This document shows positions 24,230 through 32,532 of a DNA stretch of 64,000 bases, in pieces. The notes under the pieces were generated by a model. It was not told the origin of the DNA. It did no database searches and worked only from the letters and a program-made list of their open reading frames with translations. Source of the DNA: Paractinoplanes polyasparticus. Lineage in GTDB: Bacteria; Actinomycetota; Actinomycetes; Mycobacteriales; Micromonosporaceae. Where the stretch lies: positions 1 through 64,000 of the forward strand of contig NZ_JAHWFK010000063.1 of NCBI RefSeq assembly GCF_019710575.1, written 5' to 3'. Position numbers and translations under genes: made by a program. Within the stretch, counting starts at the first letter, position 1, and each line of letters starts with the position of its first letter.

Positions 24230-26650
24230 ATGGTCTCCCGGAACCGTCCCCCCGGGCGTCGACTTCGAACACCATCGATTTTGGGTATCGCCGCGGCCAT
24301 CGCGGCACTCACCGTGTCCCTCGTTCCCCAGCTCGCGTATGCGGCCGAGTCCACCCTGGGCGCGGCTGCGGCCCAGTCGGGCCGGTACTTCGGCGCAGCC
24401 GTCGCCGCGAACAAGCTCAGCGACAACGCGTACACCACGATCTTGAATCGGGAATTCAACAGCGTCACACCCGAGAACGAGATGAAGATCGACGCGACGG
24501 AGCCGCAGCAGAACAATTTCACGTTCGGCAATGCAGACCGGATCGTGAACCACGCCATCACCCGAGGCTGGCGGGTCCGGGGCCACACCCTGGCCTGGCA
24601 CTCGCAGCAGCCGGGCTGGATGCAGGGCATGGAGGGCACCGCGCTACGCAACGCGATGCTCAATCACGTAACGCGGGTGGCCACCTACTATCGTGGCAAG
24701 ATCGACTCGTGGGATGTGGTGAACGAGGCCTTCGAGGACGGTAACAGCGGCGCCCGCCGCAACTCGAACCTGCAGCGCACCGGCAACGACTGGATCGAGG
24801 CCGCGTTCCGGGCCGCCCGCACCGCCGACCCGGGCGCCAAGCTCTGCTACAACGACTACAACACCGACAACTGGACCTGGGCCAAGACGCAAGCCGTGTA
24901 CAACATGGTGCGCGACTTCAAGCAGCGTGGCGTACCGATCGACTGCGTCGGATTCCAGTCGCACTTCAACGCGCAGTCGGCGTACAACAGCAACTACCGC
25001 ACCACGCTGTCCAGCTTCGCCGCGCTCGGCGTGGACGTGCAGATCACCGAGCTGGATATCGAGGGCTCCGGCACGACACAGGCCAACACCTACCGCAACG
25101 TGGTCAACGACTGCCTGGCCGTGGCTCGCTGCACCGGCATCACCGTGTGGGGCGTGCGGGACTGCGACTCGTGGCGGTCCAGCGGCACTCCGCTGCTCTT
25201 CGAGTGCAACGGCAACAAGAAGGCCGCCTACACGGCCACCCTGGACGCGCTGAACAGCGCCGGCCCCACCACCCCGCCGACCACGCCTCCGACTACTCCG
25301 CCCACCGATTCACCCGGATCCGCCGGCGAGATCGTCGGCACCCAGTCGGGCCGGTGCATCGACGTACCCAACGCCGCACGCGACAACGGCACCCGCGTTC
25401 AACTGTACGACTGCAACAAGCAGCCCAACCAGTCCTGGACATACACCTCGAACAAGCAACTTCAGGTGTACGGCGACAGATGTCTGGACGCAGCCGGTTC
25501 CGGCAACGGCGCCGCCGTGCAGATCTACAGCTGCCACAGTCAGACCAACCAGCAGTGGAACCTCAACTCCAACGGCACGATCAGCAACGTGCAGTCCGGA
25601 CGATGCCTCGACGTCTGGAGCACCGCCAACGGAGCACAGGTCCAGCTGTACGACTGCCACGGACAAACCAACCAGCAGTTCCGGCACAACGCCACCGGCA
25701 GTCCCACCACTCCGCCGCCGACGACCACGCCGCCGCCGACCAACTGCGCTCTTCCGTCGTCGTACCGCTGGTCCTCGTCGGGTGCGCTGGCGCAGCCGCG
25801 CTCCGGATGGGTGTCGCTGAAGGACTTCACCCACGCGCCGTACAACGGCCAGCAGCTGGTCTACGCGACGACGCACGACACCGGAACGACGTGGGGCTCG
25901 ATGAACTTCGGGCTGTTCTCGAACTGGAACCAGATGGGTTCGGCCAGCCAGAACCAGATGCCGTTCGCCGCCGTCGCGCCGTCGTTGTTCTACTTCGCAC
26001 CCAAGAACGTCTGGGTCCTGGCCTACCAGTGGGGCGGGCCGGCGTTCTCGTACCGGACGTCGACCGATCCGACCAACGTGAACAGTTGGTCATCGGCGCA
26101 AACGCTGTTCACCGGCAGCATCTCCGACTCCGGCACGGGTCCGATCGACCAGGCGCTCATCGGCGACAGCCAGAACATGTACCTGTTCTTCGCCGGGGAC
26201 AACGGCCGGATCTACCGGGCCAGCATGCCGATCGGCAACTTCCCGGGCAACTTCGGCTCGAACTACACGACGATCATGACCGACACCACCAACAACCTGT
26301 TCGAGGGCGTGCAGGTCTACAAGCTCGAGGGCGAGAACCGGTACCTCATGCTCGTCGAGTCGATCGGCTCGCAGGGTCGCTACTTCCGTTCGTACACGGC
26401 TACCAGTCTGGGCGGTACGTGGACGCCGCAGGCCACGTCCGAGAACAACCCGTTCGCAGGCAAGGCCAACAGCGGTGCGACCTGGACCAACGACATCAGC
26501 CACGGTGAGTTGATCCGGACCAACGCCGACCAGACCATGACCGTGAACGCCTGCAACTTGCAGTTGCTGTACCAGGGACGGTCTCCGAACTCGGGCGGTG
26601 ACTACGGCCTCCTGCCGTACCGGCCGGGTCTGCTGACGCTGCAACGCTGA
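24230..26650 (+). CDS. Bifunctional xylanase/arabinofuranosidase: GH10-CBM13-GH62
   Basis: Secreted 806-residue enzyme that would cut the xylan backbone and remove arabinose branches. A signal peptide ends near AYA at residue 38. GH10 spans about 41-345: acid/base Glu166 in WDVVNEAFED and nucleophile Glu274 in QITELDIEG. A Thr/Pro linker precedes a ricin-type CBM13 (about 367-487) with three QxW-like repeats (NQSWTY, NQQWNL, NQQFRH). A second Pro/Thr linker leads to GH62 (about 505-806): SLKDFTHAPYNG, GPIDQALIGD and LFEGVQVYKLEG carry its catalytic acids. Start ATG 24230 has a GGAGGA site. The CBM13 DNA is identical to that of the next gene. Confidence 0.93.
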   Translation: MVSRNRPPGRRLRTPSILGIAAAIAALTVSLVPQLAYAAESTLGAAAAQSGRYFGAAVAANKLSDNAYTTILNREFNSVTPENEMKIDATEPQQNNFTFGNADRIVNHAITRGWRVRGHTLAWHSQQPGWMQGMEGTALRNAMLNHVTRVATYYRGKIDSWDVVNEAFEDGNSGARRNSNLQRTGNDWIEAAFRAARTADPGAKLCYNDYNTDNWTWAKTQAVYNMVRDFKQRGVPIDCVGFQSHFNAQSAYNSNYRTTLSSFAALGVDVQITELDIEGSGTTQANTYRNVVNDCLAVARCTGITVWGVRDCDSWRSSGTPLLFECNGNKKAAYTATLDALNSAGPTTPPTTPPTTPPTDSPGSAGEIVGTQSGRCIDVPNAARDNGTRVQLYDCNKQPNQSWTYTSNKQLQVYGDRCLDAAGSGNGAAVQIYSCHSQTNQQWNLNSNGTISNVQSGRCLDVWSTANGAQVQLYDCHGQTNQQFRHNATGSPTTPPPTTTPPPTNCALPSSYRWSSSGALAQPRSGWVSLKDFTHAPYNGQQLVYATTHDTGTTWGSMNFGLFSNWNQMGSASQNQMPFAAVAPSLFYFAPKNVWVLAYQWGGPAFSYRTSTDPTNVNSWSSAQTLFTGSISDSGTGPIDQALIGDSQNMYLFFAGDNGRIYRASMPIGNFPGNFGSNYTTIMTDTTNNLFEGVQVYKLEGENRYLMLVESIGSQGRYFRSYTATSLGGTWTPQATSENNPFAGKANSGATWTNDISHGELIRTNADQTMTVNACNLQLLYQGRSPNSGGDYGLLPYRPGLLTLQR
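25275..25674 (+). repeat. 400-bp perfect direct repeat, copy 1 (CBM13 module)
   Basis: Base-for-base comparison by line shows identity with 27681-28080 (offset 2406), starting in the Thr/Pro linker and ending just before the last QxW repeat. The repeat edges are not at gene ends but at module ends; synonymous positions are identical too, pointing to recent duplication or gene conversion. Confidence 0.93.
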
Positions 26651-26665
26651 CCACCGGACAACGCC

Positions 26666-26705
26666 GAGCGGACGGGCTCTCGGCACCGAGCGAGCCCGTC
26701 CGCTC
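26666..26705 (+). terminator. Terminator after the xylanase gene
   Basis: A perfect 14-bp stem, GAGCGGACGGGCTC with GAGCCCGTCCGCTC, and a 12-base loop, starting 16 bases after the xylanase stop codon. It separates transcription of the two exoenzyme genes. Confidence 0.85.
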
Positions 26706-26737
26706 CTTCCCCACCTCACCACCGAGAGGTAGCGACA

Positions 26738-28111
26738 GTGCGAGGACACAGACACCACCCATCGCTCTCAAGGAACACCCATGCTGACCGAGCGTCCCGC
26801 GGCTTCCGCGGACGGCTGTTCAGGATCGTCACCGCCGGGGTCGCCGCCGCCGTCGGGTTGTTCGCCATAGCGCTGACAGCCGGCACGGCGTCGGCCGCCG
26901 ACAACCCGTTCCAGCGTGGCCCGGACCCCACCCGGGCCAGCGTTGCGGCGCAAACCGGCCCGTTCGCCAACGCGTCGGTCAGCGTCCCGACCGGGTACGG
27001 CTTCAACGGCGGCCGGATCTACTACCCGACGGACACCAGCCAGGGCACCTTCGGGGCCATCGCGATCTCGCCGGGTTACACCGCGTTGTTCTCCGCCGAA
27101 CTGGCCTGGATGGGGCCCTGGCTGGCCTCCCACGGTTTCGTCGTGATCGGCATCGAGACCAACAGCCGTAACGACTTCGACACCGCCCGCGGCACCCAGT
27201 TGCTCGCCGCACTGGACTACCTGACGCAGCAGAGCCCGGTACGCGACCGGGTGGACCCCAACCGGCTGGCCGTCTCCGGCCACTCCATGGGCGGCGGTGG
27301 GGCTCTGAGCGCAGCCAGCCGGCGCTCGTCGTTGAAGGCAGCGGTCGGGATCACGCCGTACTCGCCGTCGTCGAACCTGGCCAACGACCGGGTGCCCACG
27401 ATGATCATTTCTGGGCAGGCGGACACGGTGGTCACCCCGTCCTACGCCCTCGGCCTGTACAACAGCCTCCCGGCCACGACGGAGAGCGTCTATCTGGAGG
27501 TCGCCGGGGGTGATCACGGGTTCATGGTCGGCCGGTCGAACCCAGTGATGATCAGGACCATGTTGCCGTTCGTCAAGATGTTCATCGACAACGACACCCG
27601 GTACAGCCAGTTCCTCTGCCCGCTGGCGGACTCCAGCGGCGTGGTCACCTACCGCAGCACGTGCCCGTTGCTGCCCGGGGCGCCGACCACGCCTCCGACT
27701 ACTCCGCCCACCGATTCACCCGGATCCGCCGGCGAGATCGTCGGCACCCAGTCGGGCCGGTGCATCGACGTACCCAACGCCGCACGCGACAACGGCACCC
27801 GCGTTCAACTGTACGACTGCAACAAGCAGCCCAACCAGTCCTGGACATACACCTCGAACAAGCAACTTCAGGTGTACGGCGACAGATGTCTGGACGCAGC
27901 CGGTTCCGGCAACGGCGCCGCCGTGCAGATCTACAGCTGCCACAGTCAGACCAACCAGCAGTGGAACCTCAACTCCAACGGCACGATCAGCAACGTGCAG
28001 TCCGGACGATGCCTCGACGTCTGGAGCACCGCCAACGGAGCACAGGTCCAGCTGTACGACTGCCACGGACAAACCAACCAACAATTCAGGCTCGCCTCCC
28101 GCACCCGATGA
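26738..28111 (+). CDS. PETase/cutinase-like polyester hydrolase with C-terminal CBM13
   Basis: Secreted alpha/beta hydrolase of 457 residues from GTG 26738 (GAGAGG eight bases upstream). The signal peptide ends at about TASA, residue 53. The catalytic domain (about 55-312) closely follows Thermobifida-type cutinases and PET hydrolases: oxyanion Tyr114 in SPGYT, Ser183 in GHSMGGGGAL, Asp229 in SGQADTVV, His260 in GGDHGFMV, and C-terminal cysteines 294 and 309 that would form the family disulfide. Where those enzymes have TPWH, this one has TPYSP. A linker and a CBM13 (about 332-453) follow; fusion to a sugar-binding module is uncommon for this family. Confidence 0.88.
   Translation: MRGHRHHPSLSRNTHADRASRGFRGRLFRIVTAGVAAAVGLFAIALTAGTASAADNPFQRGPDPTRASVAAQTGPFANASVSVPTGYGFNGGRIYYPTDTSQGTFGAIAISPGYTALFSAELAWMGPWLASHGFVVIGIETNSRNDFDTARGTQLLAALDYLTQQSPVRDRVDPNRLAVSGHSMGGGGALSAASRRSSLKAAVGITPYSPSSNLANDRVPTMIISGQADTVVTPSYALGLYNSLPATTESVYLEVAGGDHGFMVGRSNPVMIRTMLPFVKMFIDNDTRYSQFLCPLADSSGVVTYRSTCPLLPGAPTTPPTTPPTDSPGSAGEIVGTQSGRCIDVPNAARDNGTRVQLYDCNKQPNQSWTYTSNKQLQVYGDRCLDAAGSGNGAAVQIYSCHSQTNQQWNLNSNGTISNVQSGRCLDVWSTANGAQVQLYDCHGQTNQQFRLASRTR
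27681..28080 (+). repeat. 400-bp perfect direct repeat, copy 2 (CBM13 module)
   Basis: Second copy of the linker plus CBM13 sequence of the xylanase gene; identity stops at 28080, and from there the gene uses CAACAATTCAGG where the xylanase has CAGCAGTTCCGG. The upstream border is the junction between hydrolase domain and linker. Confidence 0.93.
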
Positions 28112-28157
28112 TCATGATCAATCGCCAGGGCCGCCGCAGCCGGTGACTACCAGTGTC

Positions 28158-28192
28158 GGTGGCCGGGCCGGCCTGCGGCCGGGCCGGCCACC
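28158..28192 (+). terminator. Terminator after the polyester hydrolase gene
   Basis: GGTGGCCGGGCCGG pairs with CCGGGCCGGCCACC with one mismatch, giving a 14-bp stem and a 7-base loop, 46 bases after the stop codon. Confidence 0.7.
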
Positions 28193-28556
28193 GTCGCCGG
28201 TCTGCCGGACCGTGGTGCGTGGGCTCGGCCCCCGGTCCCCCGACTCCGTCGTTTTGCAGAACGACCTCAACCGTCACAGCACGTCCGCGGAGGCCGTGAC
28301 CATGCTCGGCCCCCAAGATGAACGGCGGACGGAGAGGGCTGCTCCGGACCCGAACACGACGGTTGCTCGAGCCGCTCGCCTGAGCACACGCAGCACGGTG
28401 AACCAGCAGCCGGACCAGGAGTTGCCGCGCGAGGTCGCTGCGCCGCGTACGGACGACCTCGATGGGGTGTCGGCGATCTGCGTCGGCTTGCTGGTTCGGT
28501 AGCGTCCGAATCCTGCACGTCGCGGTCCGTCGTGGTGGTCGAAAAGGGGGGTCTTG
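28193..28556. other. Non-coding stretch
   Basis: No frame here looks like a protein I recognise; the open frames have the Arg-rich composition of GC-rich shadow translation. No repeat or RNA signal was seen. Confidence 0.4.
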
Positions 28557-28673
28557 CTGGTGGGACGGAACAGCCGGGAGCGTCACAAGGCGAAACGGAA
28601 GGCCGAGTCGGCGGCCCGCCGCCGCCGAGCCGCCGAGACCGGTTTCGACGTCGGGCTGGGCGATGTTCTCCAG
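28557..28673 (+). CDS. Possible small basic protein (38 residues)
   Basis: A GTG-started frame reads GRNSRERHKAKRKAESAARR and ends VGLGDVLQ. A G-rich ribosome-site-like run precedes it. The beginning resembles the basic N-terminus of DUF2786-type proteins, so it may be a truncated remnant of such a gene rather than a functional small protein. It lies 88 bases before the next gene. Confidence 0.25.
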
Positions 28674-28760
28674 TAGCCGGCGGGCGTTCGAGTGCCCCGC
28701 CGCGGTTCGTGCCCGTAGGCGCACTGACGACATCACCCCTCCGCGCATAGACTCACCATT

Positions 28761-30188
28761 GTGGATGCACTCACGGCGCTCCTGCGACAGCTGGTCGGGC
28801 AGCGATCGGTGTTCCTCGTGGCCGTGCGGGCCCGGTTGTGGCCCGGCACTCTGCAGCGTTATCTGACGGGCGAGTCGCTGCCGCCCACCGCCGCGCCGCT
28901 CGAGGCGATCGGCATCGCCTGCGGGGCCAACGAGTGGCAGTTGAACGCACTGGTCGAGGCCTGGTCTCAGCAGAAGCATCCACCGATCGAGGTGCGTCAC
29001 GGCGGGTTCGTGTTCCGCGACGACCGGCGGTCCGGGCCGGGCAATCCGGTCGAGGACATGTACCACCGGGTGTTGCACCAGGTGTGGGTGCGGACCGGCC
29101 AGCTTACGCCGGTCACGGGGCAGGACGCCGTGGCGGCCCGCGCGGCGCTGGAGGTGTGGCAACTGGACCGGCTGCTCGCCGACCGGAAGCTGCGCGACGG
29201 GATCAGAAAGGCCCTGGCGCCGGACGTCGCCTTGCCGCCCGATCCGGATGCCTTGGAGCGCCGGGTCGCGGCCGAGATCACCGTCGGCTACGAGCGGGGC
29301 CGATCCCCGCGGGCGCTGGACCTGATCGGCGCCGGCCTGCTGCATCCGCAGGAGGCGATGCGGACGCGAGCGCTGGCCATCCTCTCGTCGGAACCGCCAC
29401 CGCCGCTGAGTGGCGCCGACCGCGTTGCTGTCCTCGCGACGGTGGCGAGCGGCGTCGCCACGGACCTGGCCGAGGCGACCGCACCAGCCGACCGGGACCT
29501 GGTAAACGACGGGATCCGGGCGTGCTACCGCCTCGCCGGCCTGGACGAGCCCGAGACGATCCTGTGGGTGGACTCGCCGTATGTGGGGGTGCTGCTGCGC
29601 CGGCTGGCCGCTCCCCTCTACGACATCGCCCTCTGGAGCCGGACAGATCGCCAGCGTGATGTCGGCGTCATCGAATTCCGCTACCCGGACGACTTGCGTG
29701 AGCGCATCGACCGCGAGCTACAGAATCTTCTCGGTACCACCCCCGACCGGCCGACCGGTCCGCTCGCCGGCCTCGTCCACAACCTGACACTGACCGGAAG
29801 GCCATCACTGGTCGCGACCGACCCTGTCCGTGCACGTCAGGCACTGGAGGACGCCGCCGCACGCCTGCCCAAGCCCCGGCCGGTCCTCGCTGCCGGCGAC
29901 CCTCCGCCCGCGCACCGGTACGACCGCTACTTCCATCTGGACGGGCAGGCGAACGCGAGCTGGATCAGCAGGGCGACCCGGCTCGCCGAGGCGCTCCGTG
30001 CGGCCGGGACTCCGATCGGCGACCTGCCCGAGCGGGTCGCCGCCTACCGCGATGCGAACTCGGCCGGGCCGTGGTGGCCGTCGCCCCGACTGGTCATCGT
30101 GTGCGAGCGCCCCACCGAGATCGGACCCGGCCCGGAAATCCGCTGGGCCGACGGCAGCGCCCTCGCCGACCGGCCCACGGAGGCTTAA
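28761..30188 (+). CDS. HTH-like plus DUF6745-like hypothetical protein
   Basis: A 475-residue cytoplasmic protein starting with GTG. The first 70 residues (VFLVAVRARLWPGTLQRYLTGESLPPTAAPLEAIGIACG) resemble an XRE-type helix-turn-helix as found in NB-ARC/regulatory actinobacterial proteins, with an unusually divergent first helix. From about residue 245 the pattern IRACYRLAGLDEPETILWVDSPYVG and the late VIVCERPTEI, EIRWADGSAL fit the DUF6745 family, whose function is unknown; the usual C-terminal continuation is missing. The middle is helical without a match. The truncated VapC frame starts some 390 bases beyond its stop, facing it. Confidence 0.5.
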   Translation: MDALTALLRQLVGQRSVFLVAVRARLWPGTLQRYLTGESLPPTAAPLEAIGIACGANEWQLNALVEAWSQQKHPPIEVRHGGFVFRDDRRSGPGNPVEDMYHRVLHQVWVRTGQLTPVTGQDAVAARAALEVWQLDRLLADRKLRDGIRKALAPDVALPPDPDALERRVAAEITVGYERGRSPRALDLIGAGLLHPQEAMRTRALAILSSEPPPPLSGADRVAVLATVASGVATDLAEATAPADRDLVNDGIRACYRLAGLDEPETILWVDSPYVGVLLRRLAAPLYDIALWSRTDRQRDVGVIEFRYPDDLRERIDRELQNLLGTTPDRPTGPLAGLVHNLTLTGRPSLVATDPVRARQALEDAAARLPKPRPVLAAGDPPPAHRYDRYFHLDGQANASWISRATRLAEALRAAGTPIGDLPERVAAYRDANSAGPWWPSPRLVIVCERPTEIGPGPEIRWADGSALADRPTEA

Positions 30189-30269
30189 TGGGCGTAGGCC
30201 CCTCTCCCGGGAAGCGGTGGCGCCGGCGTGCTGCGCACCCTCGGCGCCATCGCGAGACACGCCGGACTC

Positions 30270-30578
30270 GTTGGTGAGAAGCTGCGCGGTCGCCAGATGA
30301 ATAGCATCGAGACTGCGCAGTGTCGGCTCGTCGAACGCCGCTGCCGTCGCGCGGATGGTGCTAACGATCTCGAGCCGGAAAAGCCGCCCGACCGCGGCTG
30401 GAACGCCGACCAACGCCTGCGGGGTCGACCGTCGCAAGACCCTGGTCACCTCCACCTCGACGAGGGCGGAGGAGACGAGCGGCGCATCGTCGTGGGCGTT
30501 GAGCCAGGCGACACGGTCGGCGCTGCATGCCTCCTGGCGAACAAGCTTGACGACGGCGGCGGAGTCCAGATGAATCAC
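30270..30578 (-). pseudogene. VapC-type PIN toxin, C-terminally truncated
   Basis: From GTG 30578 the frame gives VIHLDSAAVVKLV (first catalytic Asp), LVSSALVEVEVTRVLRR (second acidic residue) and SLDAIHLATAQLL (third). Family similarity stops at about residue 102; the frame then runs on without the last strand and its conserved Asp motif (normally T-Y-D-R/K-R-L). The missing 25-30 residues form part of the magnesium site, so activity is unlikely. It overlaps the remnant of its antitoxin gene as TGGTGA. Confidence 0.7.
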
Positions 30579-30723
30579 CAACGCTCCTCATCTCGCATAT
30601 CGGCGAGCGCCGCAGCAACGTCCACGCCTCGTGACCGAGTTTCGGTGGAAGCGGCACCGGACCACCACCGGTCGGGGCCACGGCCCGGCCCGCGGCTACG
30701 AGTTTGGTGAGCGCTGATCTCAC
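30579..30723 (-). pseudogene. Antitoxin remnant paired with the VapC fragment
   Basis: One frame begins RSALTKLVAAGRAVAP, the DNA-binding start of Phd/VapB-type antitoxins; another frame supplies the toxin-binding tail STETRSRGVDVAAALADMRDEERW split over the shift. A frameshift between the two, near 30660, breaks the gene. The tail ends exactly at the VapC start, so this was once an intact antitoxin-toxin operon. Confidence 0.6.
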
Positions 30724-30774
30724 CGCGATCGCCGGCCACCGGCTGTCTTTTATTGGGATCCCTCTCGCTGGCCA

Positions 30775-30799
30775 CCTGTAGTGTGTGACATACTACAGG
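30775..30799. promoter_or_regulatory. 25-bp palindromic operator, right half of hydroxyproline locus
   Basis: CCTGTAGTGTGT-G-ACATACTACAGG pairs 11 of 12 positions across a central G, ending two bases before the GTG start of the 2Fe-2S gene. It shares 17 of 21 bases with the site beside the GntR gene. CATACT within it could be a -10 box, which would give a leaderless or nearly leaderless mRNA and direct repression when bound. Confidence 0.65.
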
Positions 30800-30800
30800 A

Positions 30801-31112
30801 GTGACAGCGACCGGACCGGCTTCCATGGAAACGCACCGCGATCCGGTACGACCTGGGGAAACGTCACCAATCACGATCATTGTCGATGGGGCGCCGGTGC
30901 GTGGACTGGACGGACAGACGGTGGCCGGGGTGCTCATGGGGGCCGGGCGGCTCGCCTGGCGTACGACCCGCAACGGGCGGCCGCGCGGCGTCTTCTGCGG
31001 GATCGGTGTCTGCCACGACTGCCTCGTCGCCGTGAACGGCCTCCCCGACGTCCGCGCCTGCCAACGCCGAGCAGCCGACGGCGACTCCATCTCGACCGAG
31101 GAGCAGGCATGA
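30801..31112 (+). CDS. (2Fe-2S)-binding subunit of D-hydroxyproline dehydrogenase
   Basis: A 103-residue ferredoxin-like protein. TITIVDGAPV starts the fold; the cluster cysteines lie in FCGIGVCHDC, with a further one in VRACQ. This is the small gamma/alpha subunit found beside FAD/BFD subunits in HcnABC- and OoxA-type dehydrogenases, shuttling electrons from the flavin subunits. GTG 30801 has no ribosome site because the operator abuts it; ATG at residue 9 is the alternative, and a leaderless message is plausible. The next gene starts 25 bases downstream. Confidence 0.82.
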   Translation: MTATGPASMETHRDPVRPGETSPITIIVDGAPVRGLDGQTVAGVLMGAGRLAWRTTRNGRPRGVFCGIGVCHDCLVAVNGLPDVRACQRRAADGDSISTEEQA

Positions 31113-31137
31113 ACGCCGCGCCAGAGGCAGGCGCAAC

Positions 31138-32532
31138 GTGACGGTTGAGACGCCTGACGTGCTCGTCGTCGGGGCAGGGCCGGCGGGGCTTGCTGCTGCG
31201 GATGCCGCGCGGAAGGTTGGCGCGCGCGTTGCACTGCTCGATGCCGCCGAGGATGCCGGTGGGCAGTACTGGCGGCACCTTCCGGCTCAGCGGCCCGCCG
31301 CCCACGAGCGGGTTCTGCACCACGGATGGGATCGGTTCACGGCGCTGCGCGGGCAGGAGATGCTGACCAACGCGCAGGTCTGGCTGGCCGAGCGGCACGA
31401 CGACCGCCCGCCCACGCTGCACGTGCTCGTCGGACCGGCGGACGGGCGGGACCGCGTACGACGGACGTTCGCTCCGAAAGCACTGGTTCTCGCCACCGGC
31501 GCGTACGAACGCACCCTGCCCTTCCCCGGCTGGGACCTGCCCGGCGTCTTCACGGCGGGCGCGGCTCAGGCCCTGGCCAAGTCGGAGCGCATCGCCGTCG
31601 GCCGCCGCGTGCTCGTGGCCGGGGCGGGCCCTTTCCTGCTGCCCGTCGCTTCGAGCCTCGTCCGTACCGGCGCCGAGGTGGTCGGTGTGCTCGAGGCCAA
31701 CGGCTGGCCGCGTCTGGGCCGGGGCTGGAGCCGCCGCCCGGCCGAGCTCCTGGCCACCCGGCACAAGGCCGGCGAGCTGGCCGGCTACGTCCGTGACCTG
31801 GCCCGCCACCGCATTCCGTACCGCGCGGCCACCGCCGTCGTCGCCGCACACGGCGCCGAGCGGGTCAGCTCGGTGACCGTCGCTCGCCTCGACCCGCAGT
31901 GGGCGCCGATTCCCGGCACGTCCCGCGACGTCAGCGTCGACGCTGTCTGTGTCAGCCACGGCTTCGTACCCCGGGTCGAGCTCGCCGTCTCGGCCGGGTG
32001 CGGCCTCGACGCGTACGGCGCCGTGGTGACCGACCACGACGGCCGGACCACCGTCCCCGGGGTCTACGCCGCCGGCGAGGTCACCGGCATCGGCGGCGCC
32101 GACCTGGCCCTGGCCGAGGGCGTTGTGGCCGGGCTGGCCGCGGCCGGCGCCACCGCCTCCGACGCCCAGCGTCGCTCGCGGAGCGAGAACCAGCGCTTCG
32201 CCGCCCGTCTCGAGGCCGCGCACGGCATCCGCCCGGGCTGGGTGGGCTGGCTCGGCGATGACACCACGGTCTGCCGCTGCGAGGAGGTCACGGCCGGCGA
32301 CCTGCGGGCCGGCGCGGCCGCCACCGGGTCGCGCGGCCTGCGCTCACTCAAGCTCAGCACCCGCGCCGGCCTGGGCGTCTGCCAGGGCCGCGTCTGCGGG
32401 CGCACTGTCGAAGAACTGCTGCATCGCCACACCGGCGGCCTGCTCGACCCGGGCCGCACGGAACAACGCCCCCTCGCGGCTTTCGTCCGGCTCGGCGAGC
32501 TGGCCGCCGCTGAAGAACAGGAGCACCAATGA
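31138..32532 (+). CDS. FAD/NAD(P)-binding subunit with BFD-like 2Fe-2S domain (hydroxyproline dehydrogenase alpha)
   Basis: A 464-residue pyridine-nucleotide-disulphide-type flavoprotein. The FAD motif VVGAGPAGLAAADAARK is at the N-terminus, a second dinucleotide fold is at VAGAGPFLLPVASSLVRTG, and GVYAAGEVTGIGGADLALAEG is the flavin-proximal motif. The C-terminus (about 375-430) carries a BFD-like iron-sulfur domain, VCRCEEVTAGDL and GVCQGRVCG, with four cysteines. It matches the large subunit of cis-4-hydroxy-D-proline dehydrogenase. GTG 31138 follows an AGGCAGG site. Its stop overlaps the next start (ATGA). Confidence 0.85.
   Translation: MTVETPDVLVVGAGPAGLAAADAARKVGARVALLDAAEDAGGQYWRHLPAQRPAAHERVLHHGWDRFTALRGQEMLTNAQVWLAERHDDRPPTLHVLVGPADGRDRVRRTFAPKALVLATGAYERTLPFPGWDLPGVFTAGAAQALAKSERIAVGRRVLVAGAGPFLLPVASSLVRTGAEVVGVLEANGWPRLGRGWSRRPAELLATRHKAGELAGYVRDLARHRIPYRAATAVVAAHGAERVSSVTVARLDPQWAPIPGTSRDVSVDAVCVSHGFVPRVELAVSAGCGLDAYGAVVTDHDGRTTVPGVYAAGEVTGIGGADLALAEGVVAGLAAAGATASDAQRRSRSENQRFAARLEAAHGIRPGWVGWLGDDTTVCRCEEVTAGDLRAGAAATGSRGLRSLKLSTRAGLGVCQGRVCGRTVEELLHRHTGGLLDPGRTEQRPLAAFVRLGELAAAEEQEHQ

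Noticed and set aside
25270..25320. Thr/Pro-rich ACCACTCCGCC-type short repeats as a regulatory repeat
   Set aside because: They encode interdomain linkers in frame and need no other explanation.
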